Of a stretch of 64,000 nucleotides of DNA, positions 25,844 to 36,299 are shown in pieces. Position 1 is the first letter of the stretch. Every line of letters begins with the position of its first letter. The translations under genes and the position numbers were made by a program. The stretch is from NCBI GenBank assembly GCA_014155875.1, contig JACEFZ010018312.1, positions 1 to 64,000 of the forward strand. Reading direction: 5' to 3'. Origin of the DNA: Cepaea nemoralis (taxonomy: Eukaryota; Mollusca; Gastropoda; Stylommatophora; Helicidae). The notes beneath the pieces are model-generated. The model was not told the DNA's origin, made no database searches, and was given only the letters and a program-made list of their open reading frames with translations.

Positions 25844-27002
25844 GTGTCAGAACCTGTTCTGTAAGTCAGGGCAGCTGTCGATTGATGTCGAGGAGACATA
25901 CAACAGAGTACATTTGGATTTGATTGATTTAGGAACAGACATCACAGCATTCGTGACATTCCCATATGCGCTCCATTCCCATCCTCAGCAGCCACGAAGA
26001 GTTCCGACACTAATAGTACCAGTAGCAGTTGGATTTGTTAATGGTTCAGCTTCTTGAACTCAAGATAAGTCCATTCCTCCTTAACTGGATCGCCGCAGCC
26101 CTCTTCAATCGGAAAGTAGATTTTAGGTGTGATAGTTGGACCTCTGAAACAACAACAATATATCCTGGCCTGCCACAGGGATCACCATTATTTCCAGTAC
26201 TGTTCAACGCGTTCACTGTGAGAATCACCAGCGAGCAGATCACTGGACCGGGGAGGACATTGTCATATGCCGACGATGTTAGTGTATCGTCAGGGTAAGG
26301 ATAGAGATCGGGTTGCTTTGGAACTACAAACATAACTCAATCGCATAAGTACTTGGTGTGTTGAAGCTGGGGTGATGGTCAACCCAACGAAGGCAGCCAG
26401 CAGTAACGTGGTTCTCTTTGAATAACTATATTGTCAAAACTCCAACACCAACTGTAAATCTGTGCTCAGAGACTATGGAGAGAACGCAGGCAATGAATTA
26501 CCTGGGGATACGATTTGATCAAAGCCTTGCTTATAATGAGCACATAGGCCAGGTGGTAACAAAGGCCAAGCGGGGGTTGGCTGCGATGTGGGTGATGGCG
26601 ACAGCAAACTGTGAGCAGCGCCATCTATGTTTCCTTTACGAGGGTCTGGTCATTTCTGTTTCTGAGTATGCGATGGCGGTCTTGACTCTCCGCCATAAGC
26701 AGTTGGAACGGTTGGAAAGGATACAAAACGACGCTGTGCGTATTATTCTTGGATGTACAAGAGATACACCATGCAGGGCGATTCGCTACCTTCTTGATTT
26801 TCTTACAATGGGGACAGAATACAAATTTTTCGAGCACGTTCCTACCTCAGAGTCAACGCAAACACACCGCATCCACTACATAGTGAAATTAAGAAGGTGA
26901 AGGGCAGCAGGTTAACAAGAGGAAAGTCGTGGATAGGTCAAGCCAGAGGATTTAGAATCGAGAATTTAGTCGAGGAGTGGGTACTAGTGTCAACAGAGTT
27001 CT
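25844..27002 (+). mobile_element. degenerate LINE fragment, reverse transcriptase with RNase H-type relatives
   Basis: 5'-truncated and frame-broken non-LTR retrotransposon. It begins within the RT with 'SIDVEETYNRVHLDL' and continues at 26029 with PGLPQGSP and the catalytic YADD at about 26264-26275. A TAA-type stop breaks it at 26296. The thumb/connection part is at 26418-26900 (MNYLGIRFD, LERLERIQNDAVRIILGCT). A further frame shift is followed by 'RGKSWIGQA'-like coding to about 26970. It shares 'LERLERIQN..R.ILGCT' with the - strand LINE at 28766-29940, so both belong to one family. A short inverted insertion (25923-26028) interrupts it. Its right end is cut by the Penelope-like element. 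Non-functional. Confidence 0.85.
25923..26028 (-). mobile_element. short 5'-truncated LINE inserted in a LINE, 9-bp TSD
   Basis: This 106-bp block is the reverse complement of the 3' end of the same LINE family (compare 55085-55190: 'ggaactcttcg' and 'gaatgctgtgatgt'), including its short TGAT-type tail. The direct repeat 'ttggatttg' flanks it at 25914-25922 and 26029-26037. Removing the block and one repeat restores the host LINE frame ('RVHLDLLMVQLLEL'). Confidence 0.88.
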
Positions 27003-28268
27003 ATACTTGAATAACGAAAACACAAACAATAGATTGCACGATTTATTGCCTGGCATATTTCGCTGCATCTCGTCAGGTACATACTGCAGAAATCACACAA
27101 CATAAAGTAAAATAACTAGATAAATCCTTCAAGCTGAAACATACACATGTTCGCACAGTAATGTCAATTGCCTACCACGGTAATTTTAAACTGACTAACA
27201 TGTCTTTCTGTTTGCACAAAGCTGGCTTGTGTAGATTAATCATTATGGCTTCAACAAACTTTAACATGCGAGTATTTTGTGTGTTAAACAACACGCGAAA
27301 GGCACTGTCTCTATCAATCACATGGCCACTTTCGAGCATCTGCCTAGCAATTGATGAAGCGGGAAGCTTCCAGTGTGTCGGCCCCACTAGTCTCCCCTCG
27401 CCTGTGTGTAGTATCTTGTCGACCCATTGAGGTATGTGTTCCGCAACTCTTTTGTTCAACTGCCGCTCTGTTCTGTCGATATAGGTAGACTGGCACCTGC
27501 ATGTGAATTGGTAAATACAATTGTTTTTTGCGTACAGAGGGACAGGCTCTTTTACTGCTGAGGTCGGAATCGGTGTGGTTCTGTACCTAATGACTGGAGT
27601 TGCAGCACAGAATGTTCGGCCTACTGCTGTAATGAGCCGGTCTTGTAGACGTTGCATTACGTCATCCCCTCGAAAGGTTAGCTGGATGAATACCTTGAGT
27701 TTAGGGACTGTAGTTTCGTCTGGTTTTGGTTTGGGCTGTTGGCAGTGGCGCTTTATAAATCCTGTGTTGTACCCATTCAGGTTTAAGACATTCTTCAGAG
27801 TTTCAATTTCCTCTGTCAGTGTGTCCTGGGTGCATATCTTCCTAGCACGGTCAAACAGGGTCCGTACTAAGACCCGTTTGTACTGGACAGGTGTGAAGCT
27901 CTGAAAATTTAAGTATTGGCCTGTCCATGTTTCTTTGCGGTACACCGATCTTCGAATTGTGCCGTTTGCTCTACGTCTCATTAGAATATCTAGGAACGGC
28001 ACCGCTTCGTTGTGTTCGTGTTCCATAGATAGAGAGATGTTTTTATGCGTCATGTTCATTATGGCCTGGAACGATGTTGCTTGTAGCTCGTCTGTGGTGA
28101 TAATTAGTATATCGTCCACATAACGACGGTAGAAGACCAAATTGTTAATGTCTGAGGATCTCTTTTTTTTCCTAAATGTGCCATGAAGATGCCAGCTAGA
28201 ATAGGACCAAGAGGACTCCCCATGGCCACTCCGTCAATTTGGCGGTATGACTTTGTTAGAAAATTGAA
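27003..28268 (-). mobile_element. Penelope-like element, 5'-truncated (RT + GIY-YIG endonuclease)
   Basis: On the - strand the RT starts at about 28268 with 'YRQIDGVAMGSPLGP', typical of Penelope-like elements. A frame break occurs in the A8 run at about 28165-28175. The main frame (28140 down to 27172) contains the catalytic RRYVDDILI, a linker, and a GIY-YIG endonuclease region 'CIYQFTCRCQSTYIDRTERQ', where the usual YIG is YID. It ends with 'KQKDMLVSLKLPW', the usual C-terminus of the group. The first RT motifs are missing, so it cannot be autonomous. It is inserted against a LINE on its left and joins another LINE end at its right. Confidence 0.92.
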
Positions 28269-28612
28269 TTGAAACGCTTTAAAGACACTGAAAATCTTAC
28301 TGAAAGCTTTTGGAATTCATCTTGACACCTGGGAGACTGCTGCTAAAGACCGTAATTCGTGGCGTACATCATTACATAAGAGTGCAGTCACTTGTGAATC
28401 AACCAGGACTGCAAGAGCTGTGAAAAAAAGGCTGGAAAGAAAAACCACTGCAGGAGATCCTCCTCCTGGAACGTTAAGCATTCTTTGTCCACATTGTCAA
28501 AGAACATTTCGAGCCAAAATATGCCTTATCAGCCATCTTAGAACTCACGGCTCCATACTTTCAACCCCACTGGATGAAATGAATGGTCATCATCATTCTT
28601 GATGGACAAATA
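28266..28612 (+). mobile_element. 3' fragment of a LINE encoding a C2H2-type tail
   Basis: The + frame from about 28270 reads 'KRFKDTLKILLKAFGIHLD', 'WETAAKDRNSWRTSLHKSA' and then a C2H2-like finger 'CPHCQRTFRAKICLISHLRTH' in pieces (Cys, Cys, His, His), followed by TGA near 28600. This is the usual C-terminal end of a large LINE group in invertebrates. Only the last ~110 codons remain. A host zinc-finger gene is unlikely because the finger is single and the upstream motif is LINE-specific. Confidence 0.8.
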
Positions 28613-28765
28613 ACAACAATTTACCACAGATTAGTTTCATTACAAGTGCCATACAGATTGTAATGTACCACAGATTAGTTTCATTCACCATGCCACACAC
28701 TCCCACCACATTGCAGTATACCTGGAAATGAAGAGGCTGGCAGATTGGCAAAGGTTGAGTTGAAT
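28613..28765. other. spacer between two LINE fragments
   Basis: Short AT-rich stretch with two copies of 'taccacagattagtttcatt' about 58 bp apart (28622 and 28668 regions). No gene. Confidence 0.5.
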
Positions 28766-29940
28766 TGAGTTAAGAAACGACATCATTGCACTCAGGACAT
28801 TCCCATGCGTGCTCCGTCCCCTCGTTCAACAGCCAGCGAAAAGTCATACTACTAATCGTTCCCACCGCTATCTGATTAAACGTTCTCCTGGTCTTCCCTC
28901 TCAGTTTTGAGATTCTTCCAGAACCCCTGCCGATCCCCTGCAATCTCATTCTTTCCACATATGGGTTCTCAATCTGTTCCTCCGCCTTCTCCACCTGGTC
29001 CCACAAGCGCACGACCACCTCCCCCTTGTCCATAGGCAAACTACCACCAAGAGGTGCATTCCCTGCTAGCCTATCAGCCTATTCATTCCCCCGTACCCCC
29101 GCATGGCCAGGGTAAAATATCTATGCAATTCTCACAATCTGTGACCTCTAAAGCGACGCGAGCCATTCCACACGAAACATTCCTTTCTCCACCTTACTAA
29201 GCATACTCTTTGAATCCGTAATGAATACAACGTGTGTTGCAGTAGTCTCCTCTAGCCACCGGAATGCCGCTGTTACTGCCTCCACCTCCATTCTCATGCT
29301 GGAGGTCGTAGTCTCATATGCCAGACTCTCCTTTTTCAAGACTCGTCCATTAGCCTTTGCAATAAAGCCCCAGCCACTACGTCTGTTTCTCACCACTGAC
29401 CCATCGGTGTAGATGACTATGTCACCTTGATGTGTGTTGCTCTGGATCAGCTGTTGCACTTCAAACTCAGTGCGGCCCGCTGCCCATTCTCTGCACTCAC
29501 GACCCAGTGTTATTATTACATTGTGCCAGTCCGTCATGTCTTCCGGAACTTCAACCCACTCTCTTTCACGATTGATGGTCTCTAGATCACACACCTGACG
29601 TATAGAAAGTTCTGCCTGTGCCATCCAGGACCTGCCTCGTCTTAGTCTATGACCCTTGACCATATCCATTGCTGCATGCAGCGGGTGATCCCTGTCTGCG
29701 GCAACTCTCAGGTACCATTTGGCCTGAAGGACCCTATGCCTATCCGTCATTGTTGGTAGCGCCAGGATATGCCTCATGCATATAATTGGTGTGTCCTTTG
29801 TGCACCCCAGTATTAACCGCATGGCAGAATTCTGTATGCGCTCCAACCTTTCAAGCTGGCTCTTTGATACTGTCAGCAGCTCCAAGCCATACTCAATGAC
29901 AGAAAGGAAGCTGGACAACCTCAATCTGATGTAGATATAG
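28766..29940 (-). mobile_element. LINE 3' half with RNase H domain
   Basis: On the - strand the RT thumb region starts at about 29940 (SSFLSVIEYGLELLTVSKSQ, LERLERIQNSAMRLILGCT). A ribonuclease H domain follows: IVIYTDGS (first Asp), SSMRMEVEAVTAAFRW (Glu), VVFITDSKSML (Asp) and, after an in-frame stop, 'FYPGHAGVRGNE' with 'ADRLAG'. The C-terminus ends '..FRWLLNEGTEHAWECPEC' at about 28780. The tail is a run of AACTC-like repeats near 28755. RT plus RNase H places it in the I-group of non-LTR elements (inference). In-frame stops make it a dead, 5'-truncated copy. Confidence 0.88.
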
Positions 29941-30265
29941 CATATGATGAGGCCAGGGGTTTATAACAAGCAATTATAGAACCAAGTGGGAATCAGAGCA
30001 TTCAGGCCACCAGAAAGATGATGCATATTATCAATTCGACTGAACTGAACAATTGGCAATCTTCAGACTCCTCACAAGACATAGGCCTATCAGGCTAAAT
30101 ACCATTTGTTCATTAAACTACAGATATGAGATACTGATGTAACTGTGAAACTGGTAAAATGACAGATAAAAATTTGCTGTAACTGTCCAACAAATGCAGC
30201 GCAGAGAAGGTCGCTTTGGCCCACATTCGCTCCATTTGAAGACAAACTTTATAGATGTCAATAAC
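29941..30265. repeat. dispersed repeat, copy 1
   Basis: Shares several ordered blocks with 33390-33830: 'aacaagcaattatagaacc', 'caatcttcagactc' and 'actccatttgaagacaaact' (here 'gctccatttgaagacaaact'). The two copies are diverged and carry different indels. Family unknown. Confidence 0.6.
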
Positions 30266-30855
30266 CCCAAGCTGGCAGCCGCTTTCTTTCATTATATTCT
30301 CTTTGACATTTGAAGTTGTACGAAGACGACGTAAAATATGGAATTTCATATTGTTCATTGCGTGAATCACTAGGAAGGTCTTTCGCGATGTCTGACCGTT
30401 TTGAGAATTTGATCCTTGTCCATGCCTTTATTATGATTTTACCTTCTTTAGTTCAATTATGGAATAGTTGATTCTGCAGTCTGTCATTATATATTGAAAT
30501 AGAATGTCTAGATCAGACATTGTATCAAAGTTTTTCCTTATTTCTCTGCTGAATGTATCTGTTATCTGCTGAAGCCTCAGTGCACATAGATCAAACATCA
30601 TGTTTGTTGGTGTACATTTGAGCTTCTTTAGCTGACAGTGACAGGAAGACCAGATTGAAGAAACATTGGAGAAAAACGAAAGGTGTTAAATACGAAGAGT
30701 AAATCTTCTACCGAGAAGTCAGTAAAGGAATAATGCCGGCTGCGATGGTTTGAACAAATAACAGAAGCTGGAGACAGTTGTCTCACTTCACTCGCTGGAG
30801 ATACTTGTGGGCGATTATATCTTGACTCATTGCACCATCCGGACTCGGGAATCCA
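30266..30855. other. unique sequence, no gene seen
   Basis: AT-rich non-repetitive sequence. No exon, RNA gene or mobile-element motif is recognised. Confidence 0.45.
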
Positions 30856-32310
30856 GCCGGTGTCTCTTCTTCTCTACTGTAGGTGACTTCACTTGTTTTT
30901 TTAATCTTGTCTCACTTCACAACACCAGACTCTGGGATACAGTGACTCAGTGTCTGTAGGTGACTTTATCTTGTCTCACTTCACAACACCAGACTCTGGG
31001 ATACAGTGTCTGTAGGTGACTTTATCTTATCTCACTTCACAACACCAGACTCTGGGATACAGTGCATGTAGGTGACTTTAAATGTATCTTATCTCACTTC
31101 ACAACACCAGACTCTGGGATACAGTGCATATAGGTGACTTTATCTTATCTCACTTCACAACACCAGACTCTGGGATACAGTGCATGTAGGTGACTTTATC
31201 TTGTCTCACTTCACAACACCAGACTGGGATACAGTGTAGGTGACTTTATCTTGTCTCACTTCACAACACCAGACTGGGATACAGTGTAGGTGACTTTATC
31301 TTGTCTCACTTCACAACACCAGACTGGGATACAGTGTAGGTGACTTTATCTTGTCTCACTTCACAACACCAGACTCTGGGATACAGTGTCTGTAGGTGAC
31401 TTTATCTTATCTCACTTCACAACACCAGACTTTGGGATACAGTGCATGTAGGTGACTTTATCTTATCTCACTTCACAACACCAGACCTGGGATACAGTGC
31501 ATATAGGTGACTTTATCTTATCTCACTTCACAACACCAGACTCTTGGATACAGTGCATGTAGGTGACTTTATCTTGTCTCACTTCACAACACCAGACTGG
31601 GATACAGTGTAGGTGACTTTATCTTGTCTCACTTCACAACACCAGACTCTGGGATACAGTGTCTGTAGGTGACTTTATCTTATCTCACTTCACAACACCA
31701 GACTTTGGGATACAGTGCATGTAGGTGACTTTATCTTATCTCACTTCACAACACCAGACTGGGATACAGTGCATATAGGTGACTTTATCTTATCTCACTT
31801 CACAACACCAGACTCTTGGATACAGTGCATGTAGGTGACTTTATCTTGTCTCACTTCACAACACCAGACTGGGATACAGTGTAGGTGACTTTAACTTGTC
31901 TCACTTCACAACACCAGACTCTGGGATACAGTGTCTGTAGGTGACTTTATCTTGTCTCACTTCACAACACCAGACTCTGGGATACAGTGTCTGTAGGTGA
32001 CTTTATCTTGTCTCACTTCACAACACCAGACTCTGGGATACAGTGCATGTAGGTGACTTTATCTTGTCTCACTTCACAACAACAGACTCTGGGATACAGT
32101 GCATGTAGGTGACTTTATCTTGTCTCACTTCTCAACACCAGACTGGGATACAGTGTAGGTGACTTTAACTTGTCTCACTTCACAACACCAGACTCTGGGA
32201 TACAGTGTCTGTAGGTCACTTTATCTTGTCTCACTTCACAACACCAGACTGGATTACAGTGTATGTAGGTGATTTTATCTTGTCTCACTTCACAACACCA
32301 GGCTTGACTA
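30856..32310. repeat. ~56-bp minisatellite
   Basis: About 27 units: 'gtaggtgactttatcttgtc', 'tcacttcacaacaccagact', then 'ctgggatacagtgtct'. A shorter unit lacking 'ct' and 'tct' ('gactgggatacagtgtag') occurs in runs at 31225-31350 and singly later, and longer blocks repeat in the same order (for example near 31350-31560 and 31630-31830). Confidence 0.94.
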
Positions 32311-32757
32311 TAGCTAATATAGAACAATATCAGATTGGCATAAGATATTATATGTACACCATGATAATTTCACAACACGATCTTGACTATAACTAAAATT
32401 AAACAAAATCAGATGTGACAATTCTGTGGCAGTAAATCTTTTTCATTTCATAATACCGGACTATAACTAACATTAGACACAGCACCCAACTTGGGGACTG
32501 TGTGGGTAATCCATGCTCATTTCACAATACCGGACTCAACTATAATTAACATTAGACACAGCATCCAACTTGGGGACTGTGTGAGTAAACTGCTCATTTC
32601 ACAGTACAGGACTTGGCTATAACTGTTATTGAACAACATCTGACTTTGGAACCATGTTTATTGCCTAAGCAGCACCTGGACTCGTGCAAATACAGCAAAC
32701 AATTCAATAGAATTAGGTGGATGGGTTCTCCTGAATCTGAACAGTAGAACAAAGAAA
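32311..32757. repeat. degenerate ~90-bp tandem repeat and unique sequence
   Basis: Three imperfect copies of 'catttcacaataccggact' with 'taacattagacacagca' and 'aacttggggactgtgtg' lie between about 32440 and 32650. They share 'cttcacaacacc'-like starts with the preceding minisatellite. No gene. Confidence 0.6.
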
Positions 32758-32768
32758 ACAGTCAATGA

Positions 32769-33065
32769 TTACAGGTCCGCATGACCGAATCAATAAGAAC
32801 GCGTGTTCTTAAACATCAGGTGTGCTGATACCGAGGTTAGTGGTTCAACCCCTACACCGGACAGTTGGACTAAAATGTTGAGCTGTCGTCCTTGACTTGG
32901 GGACTGTTAATTACAAGTACCTCTGAAGTCGGAGTGGGTTCGCCTGATGGTGAGGGACACTGTTAATAGGGAAAGCTAATCCACACGCAAAATTCAGCCC
33001 AGCGCTACTAGAAGTATTGTGTATGGACTACCTTGAGTTCAAAGTGAGCGAGCGGGGGGGAAAAC
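32769..33065 (+). mobile_element. tRNA-derived SINE with 11-bp TSD
   Basis: The tRNA-like head has an A-box-like region 'catgaccgaatc' and a B box 'ggttcaacccc' (near 32845). The body contains 'acctctgaagtcggagtggg' and 'ttcgcctgatgg', and the 3' part contains 'ctaatccacacgcaaaattc'. The direct repeat 'acagtcaatga' flanks it at 32758-32768 and 33066-33076, so both ends are defined. A second copy lies at 50090-50378. Pol III transcription and LINE-dependent mobility are known for this class. Confidence 0.88.
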
Positions 33066-33076
33066 ACAGTCAATGA

Positions 33077-33389
33077 CACTTAAAAGTTCTCAGGAAACTT
33101 CAGAGCGGAGATAAAGGCCTTATAAAGGCCTTGAAATATGCAAAAGAAATTATGTTGGCAAATAAAAATAAGAAAAACAAATAGCTCTCTTTGCAGATTC
33201 AAAATCAGTTGATTCAATACTGAAGAGCAGAAGCAGTGGAAAACTAGCAGGCCCGTGGTCAGCACTACATGGACTATGTCAGACATCCGCAGGGGTTGTA
33301 CTACAGTGGATCCCTTCACATGCAACACACCTGGACGTGACTGGCACAGACAGATGGAAGGCTTCCTCAGCCTAACCTCACACAACCTT
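33077..33389. other. unique sequence, no gene seen
   Basis: Non-repetitive sequence. A - strand open frame (33080-33505) has no recognisable motif. Confidence 0.4.
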
Positions 33390-33830
33390 TGGTGAGACCA
33401 GGAGATCTGTAACAAGCAATTACAGAACCCAGGGTGAATCAGAGCTTCCAGGCCACCAGACGGTGGATGCACATTGCCAGCCCTACCGCACAGAACGTGT
33501 AACAATCTTCAGACTCGGCATAGGCCACCAGACGGTGGATGCACATTGCCAGCTCTACCACGCAGATCGAGTAATAATCTTGAGACAGACTTGGCACAGG
33601 CCACAACAGGTTGAGGTAGCACATGTGTCATACACTAAAGATAGGAGATACTTGTGAATGTTTCTGCAGAGTTGGTCAATTGACAGCTAAACATTTGTTG
33701 TAGGAGCGTCCAACATATGCAAAACAGAGAAAATTATTGTGGCCCACACCCACTCCATTTGAAGACAAACTAAATGGAGATGTCTAAAACTGTAGTTGCC
33801 TGCAGCTGTCAGTGCACTCATTCATACTGA
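33390..33830. repeat. dispersed repeat, copy 2, with internal duplication
   Basis: Diverged relative of 29941-30265. It also carries a direct tandem duplication of about 80 bp in which 'ggccaccagacggtggatgc' and 'acattgccag' occur twice (about 33450 and 33526). Confidence 0.6.
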
Positions 33831-34204
33831 CGTCTGAGGGTGAACAACGAAGGAGAACAAGCACCATATGCCAGCAATTGAAACCTTTCTGAAGGACAGT
33901 ACAAACATGGATAAAAGTATTCAGTTAAAGACAGTCAGTGAACATGACAACATAAACAGAATGTCTTTGTGTTTATGTTTCTCCCTGTTCCTGTATTATA
34001 TTCTGTAATGTCCTACTGCAGCCCAGATCTCTCCCGTCTGTGTGGTACAGGGCCTAGTTGTCAATGGGAATCTCAGTCATAAAACTTTACAGCTTTAACT
34101 AACATCTTACATGAAATAATAATGACCTATAATTAATGACATAACTATAAAGTGAGCATGTTACGGTTCCACTATTGTACTCACAAAATGCCTGTTTCCT
34201 GCAG

Positions 34205-34310
34205 GGCCTGGCCTGGCTGTCACTAGCATGTACCAGGGACCTGCTGCTCAACTGTGTAGTGACCAGTGCTTGTGAGGAGCAGCAGTGATGGCAACCAAAC
34301 AACTTGCCAG
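34205..34310 (+). other. ERI2: possible ERI2 first exon including 5' UTR
   Basis: A good acceptor-like 'gcctgtttcctgcag' ends at 34204, just upstream of the ERI2 start codon. If it is used, this exon begins at 34205, carries about 83 bases of 5' UTR and the first 23 coding bases, and a non-coding exon lies further upstream. If not, transcription starts within this region. I see no TATA box. Confidence 0.45.
34288..34310 (+). CDS. ERI2: ERI2 coding exon 1 (start; 23 nt)
   Basis: ERI2 is a DEDDh-family 3'-5' exoribonuclease. This tiny exon holds the ATG and seven codons (MATKQLA) plus two bases of the next. The known vertebrate protein starts almost identically, which is why I chose this ATG. 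Splicing to 35548 gives 'MATKQLASELGLLRKR', again in line with the family. The donor 'ag|gttgaa' is weaker than consensus, so this boundary is the least certain in the model. It sits about 30 kb downstream of the Ser/Pro-rich gene on the same strand. Confidence 0.75.
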
Positions 34311-34419
34311 GTTGAATGTTTTCTCCTTGACATTGATCAACTTTCATTGTCCTTGTTCACACTCCTGTCTCCTGGTCATTTCATTTCCTGGCATTTTTGT
34401 CATCTGTGGGCTTTCTATT

Positions 34420-34668
34420 GTCTCCTCACCTGGTTTTATGTTATCTCACCTGGTTTTATGTTATCTCCTTGTCTGCTGGCTTTATGTTGTCTCCTCACCT
34501 GGTTTTATGTTATCTCTTTGTCTGTTAGCTTTCTGTTGTCTCCTCACCTGGTTTTATATTATCTCCTTGTTTCCTGGTTTTCTGTTATCTCCTTGCCTGT
34601 TAGCTTGCTGTCATCTCCTGATTTTGTGTTGTTTCCTCACCTGCTGGCTTTCGTCATCTTCTAGTCTG
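34420..34668. repeat. imperfect pyrimidine-rich tandem repeat (ERI2 intron 1)
   Basis: About ten diverged units of 'ctcacctggttttatgttat' plus 'ctccttgtctg', of 22-30 bp. It lies at the start of ERI2 intron 1 (34311-35547). Confidence 0.8.
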
Positions 34669-34671
34669 TAT

Positions 34672-35432
34672 AGTACCAGATCATACATGGACAGTAGCAG
34701 ATCACACATGGACAGTAGCAGATCATACACAGACAGTAGCAGATCATACATGGACAGTAGCAGATCACACATGGACAGTAGCAGATCATACATGGACAGT
34801 AGCAGATCACACACGGACAGTAGCAGATCATACATGGACAGTAGCAGATCACACACGGACAGTAGCAGATCACACATGGACAGTAGCAGATCACACATGG
34901 ACAGTAGCAGATCATACATGGACAGTAGCAGATCACACATGGATAGTAGCAGATCACACATGGACAGTAGCAGATCACACATGGACGGTAGCAGATCACA
35001 CGGACAGTAGCAGATCACTCATGGACAGTAGCAGATCACACATGGACAGTAGCAGATCATACATGGACAGTAGCAGATCATACATGGATAGTGGCAGATC
35101 ACACATGGACAGTAGCAGATCATACATGGATAGTGGCAGATCACACATGGACAGTAGCAGATCATACATGGATAGTGGCAGATCACACATGGACAGTAGC
35201 AGATCATACATGAACCGTAGCAGATCATACATAGACAATAGCAGATCACACATGGACAGTAGCAGATCATACATGGACAGTAGCAGATCATACACTGACA
35301 ATAACAGATCATACACAGACAGTAACAGATCATACACAGACAGTAACAGATCATACACAGACAGTAACAGATCATACACAGACAGTAACATCATACACAG
35401 ACAGTAACAGATCATACACAGAAAGCAGCTGA
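34672..35432. repeat. 21-bp minisatellite (ERI2 intron 1)
   Basis: About 36 units of 'agcagatcacacatggacag' plus 't'. The period is a multiple of three, so 'DSSRSHM' and 'CDLLLSM' frames run through on both strands. The right end drifts to 'aacagatcatacacagacag'. Intronic, so translation is not expected. Confidence 0.95.
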
Positions 35433-35547
35433 TCACTTATAGACAGTGCCTGATTGCACATGACACCTTGCTTGTGAGAGAAAGAGTTAAGAACCTGTGC
35501 CAGATTTTTCTCTCTTAACATGTTTAATGTCCTCCTCTTGCCGGCAG

Positions 35548-35621
35548 CGAACTTGGGCTGTTGAGAAAGCGGCCATTGTTACTGATGTCTCCGCAACAAC
35601 GCCCAAAGCGACAAAACACAG
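35548..35621 (+). CDS. ERI2: ERI2 coding exon 2
   Basis: 74-bp exon between acceptor 'tcctcttgccggcag' and donor 'gtaaat'. It finishes the codon split in exon 1 and encodes 24 codons, starting ELGLLRKRPL, which matches the basic N-terminal segment (QLGLIRRK-like) of known ERI2 proteins. The rest is basic and Gln-rich (SPQQRPKRQNT), probably a flexible leader before the exonuclease fold. It ends in phase 1 (one base, G). That phase fits only the exon 3 acceptor at 51557. Intron 2, which follows, is 15.9 kb. Confidence 0.85.
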
Positions 35622-36105
35622 GTAAATGGTGCTACAATTGTTTGTTTTTGTTTTTTTTGTTTTTGCTTCAGTTTGTTACTATCTGTGCTCTCTGAAATAG
35701 TATTATTCTCTCTCATTTCTGTTCTTGTCGGCTCTTCTTGGGGGACCACTTGTGTTTTTCCTAAGGGACCACTGATCACTGAGCAGTTTGTCCTGTCTTC
35801 CCGCAGTCTGTCTGTCTATGAATATTTCTTTAGTTTTGCTTCTAAACCATACTTGTTCTACACGTAGTAGTTAGAGTGGCTGAAACTGATGATGATTATT
35901 TCCACTGTCATACTTTTGCACTGATCTGTCATACTAACGAGATTCTTTGAATCATTATAGTAGACTGTAAACCTTCACTTTTGTTCCTTCATTCTTTGAT
36001 TGAGAGGAGTCTCATTGTTATGCACCTCAAAGTTCAGTGTGTCCAGCTTAGGCAGCAGTTTGTGTGTGGTTTGTTTCTTCACCACACACATATACTTACA
36101 TGTAC

Positions 36106-36168
36106 GCACGCACGCACACACACACACACACATATATATGTGTGTGTGTGTGTATATATATATATTGC
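36106..36168. repeat. (CA)n(TA)n(GT)n palindromic microsatellite
   Basis: 'cgcacgcacgcacaca' leads into (CA)n, then 'tatatatg', then (TG)n and (TA)n. The (CA) and (TG) halves are complementary, so the strand can fold into a hairpin of about 16 bp per arm or form a cruciform or Z-DNA. Within ERI2 intron 2. Confidence 0.85.
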
Positions 36169-36299
36169 TATTAGTGCTTGATACATGGATGTGTATGTAT
36201 ATATATTCATACATGCAGACATATATACATATGTATTTGCGCATTATGTGTCTGGTCTTAGTCGGATATGACTGAGCTACCGTATGACAGTACATGGTA

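Noticed and set aside
28420..28602. Host C2H2 zinc-finger gene
   Set aside because: Single finger preceded by LINE-specific residues (WRTSLHKSA region) and a short frame. It matches the C-terminal end of a known LINE group.
34285..35010. A 241-codon protein starting at the ERI2 ATG and running through the 21-bp repeat
   Set aside because: Only the first seven codons resemble ERI2. The continuation is pyrimidine-rich repeat, whereas splicing to 35548 restores the family sequence.
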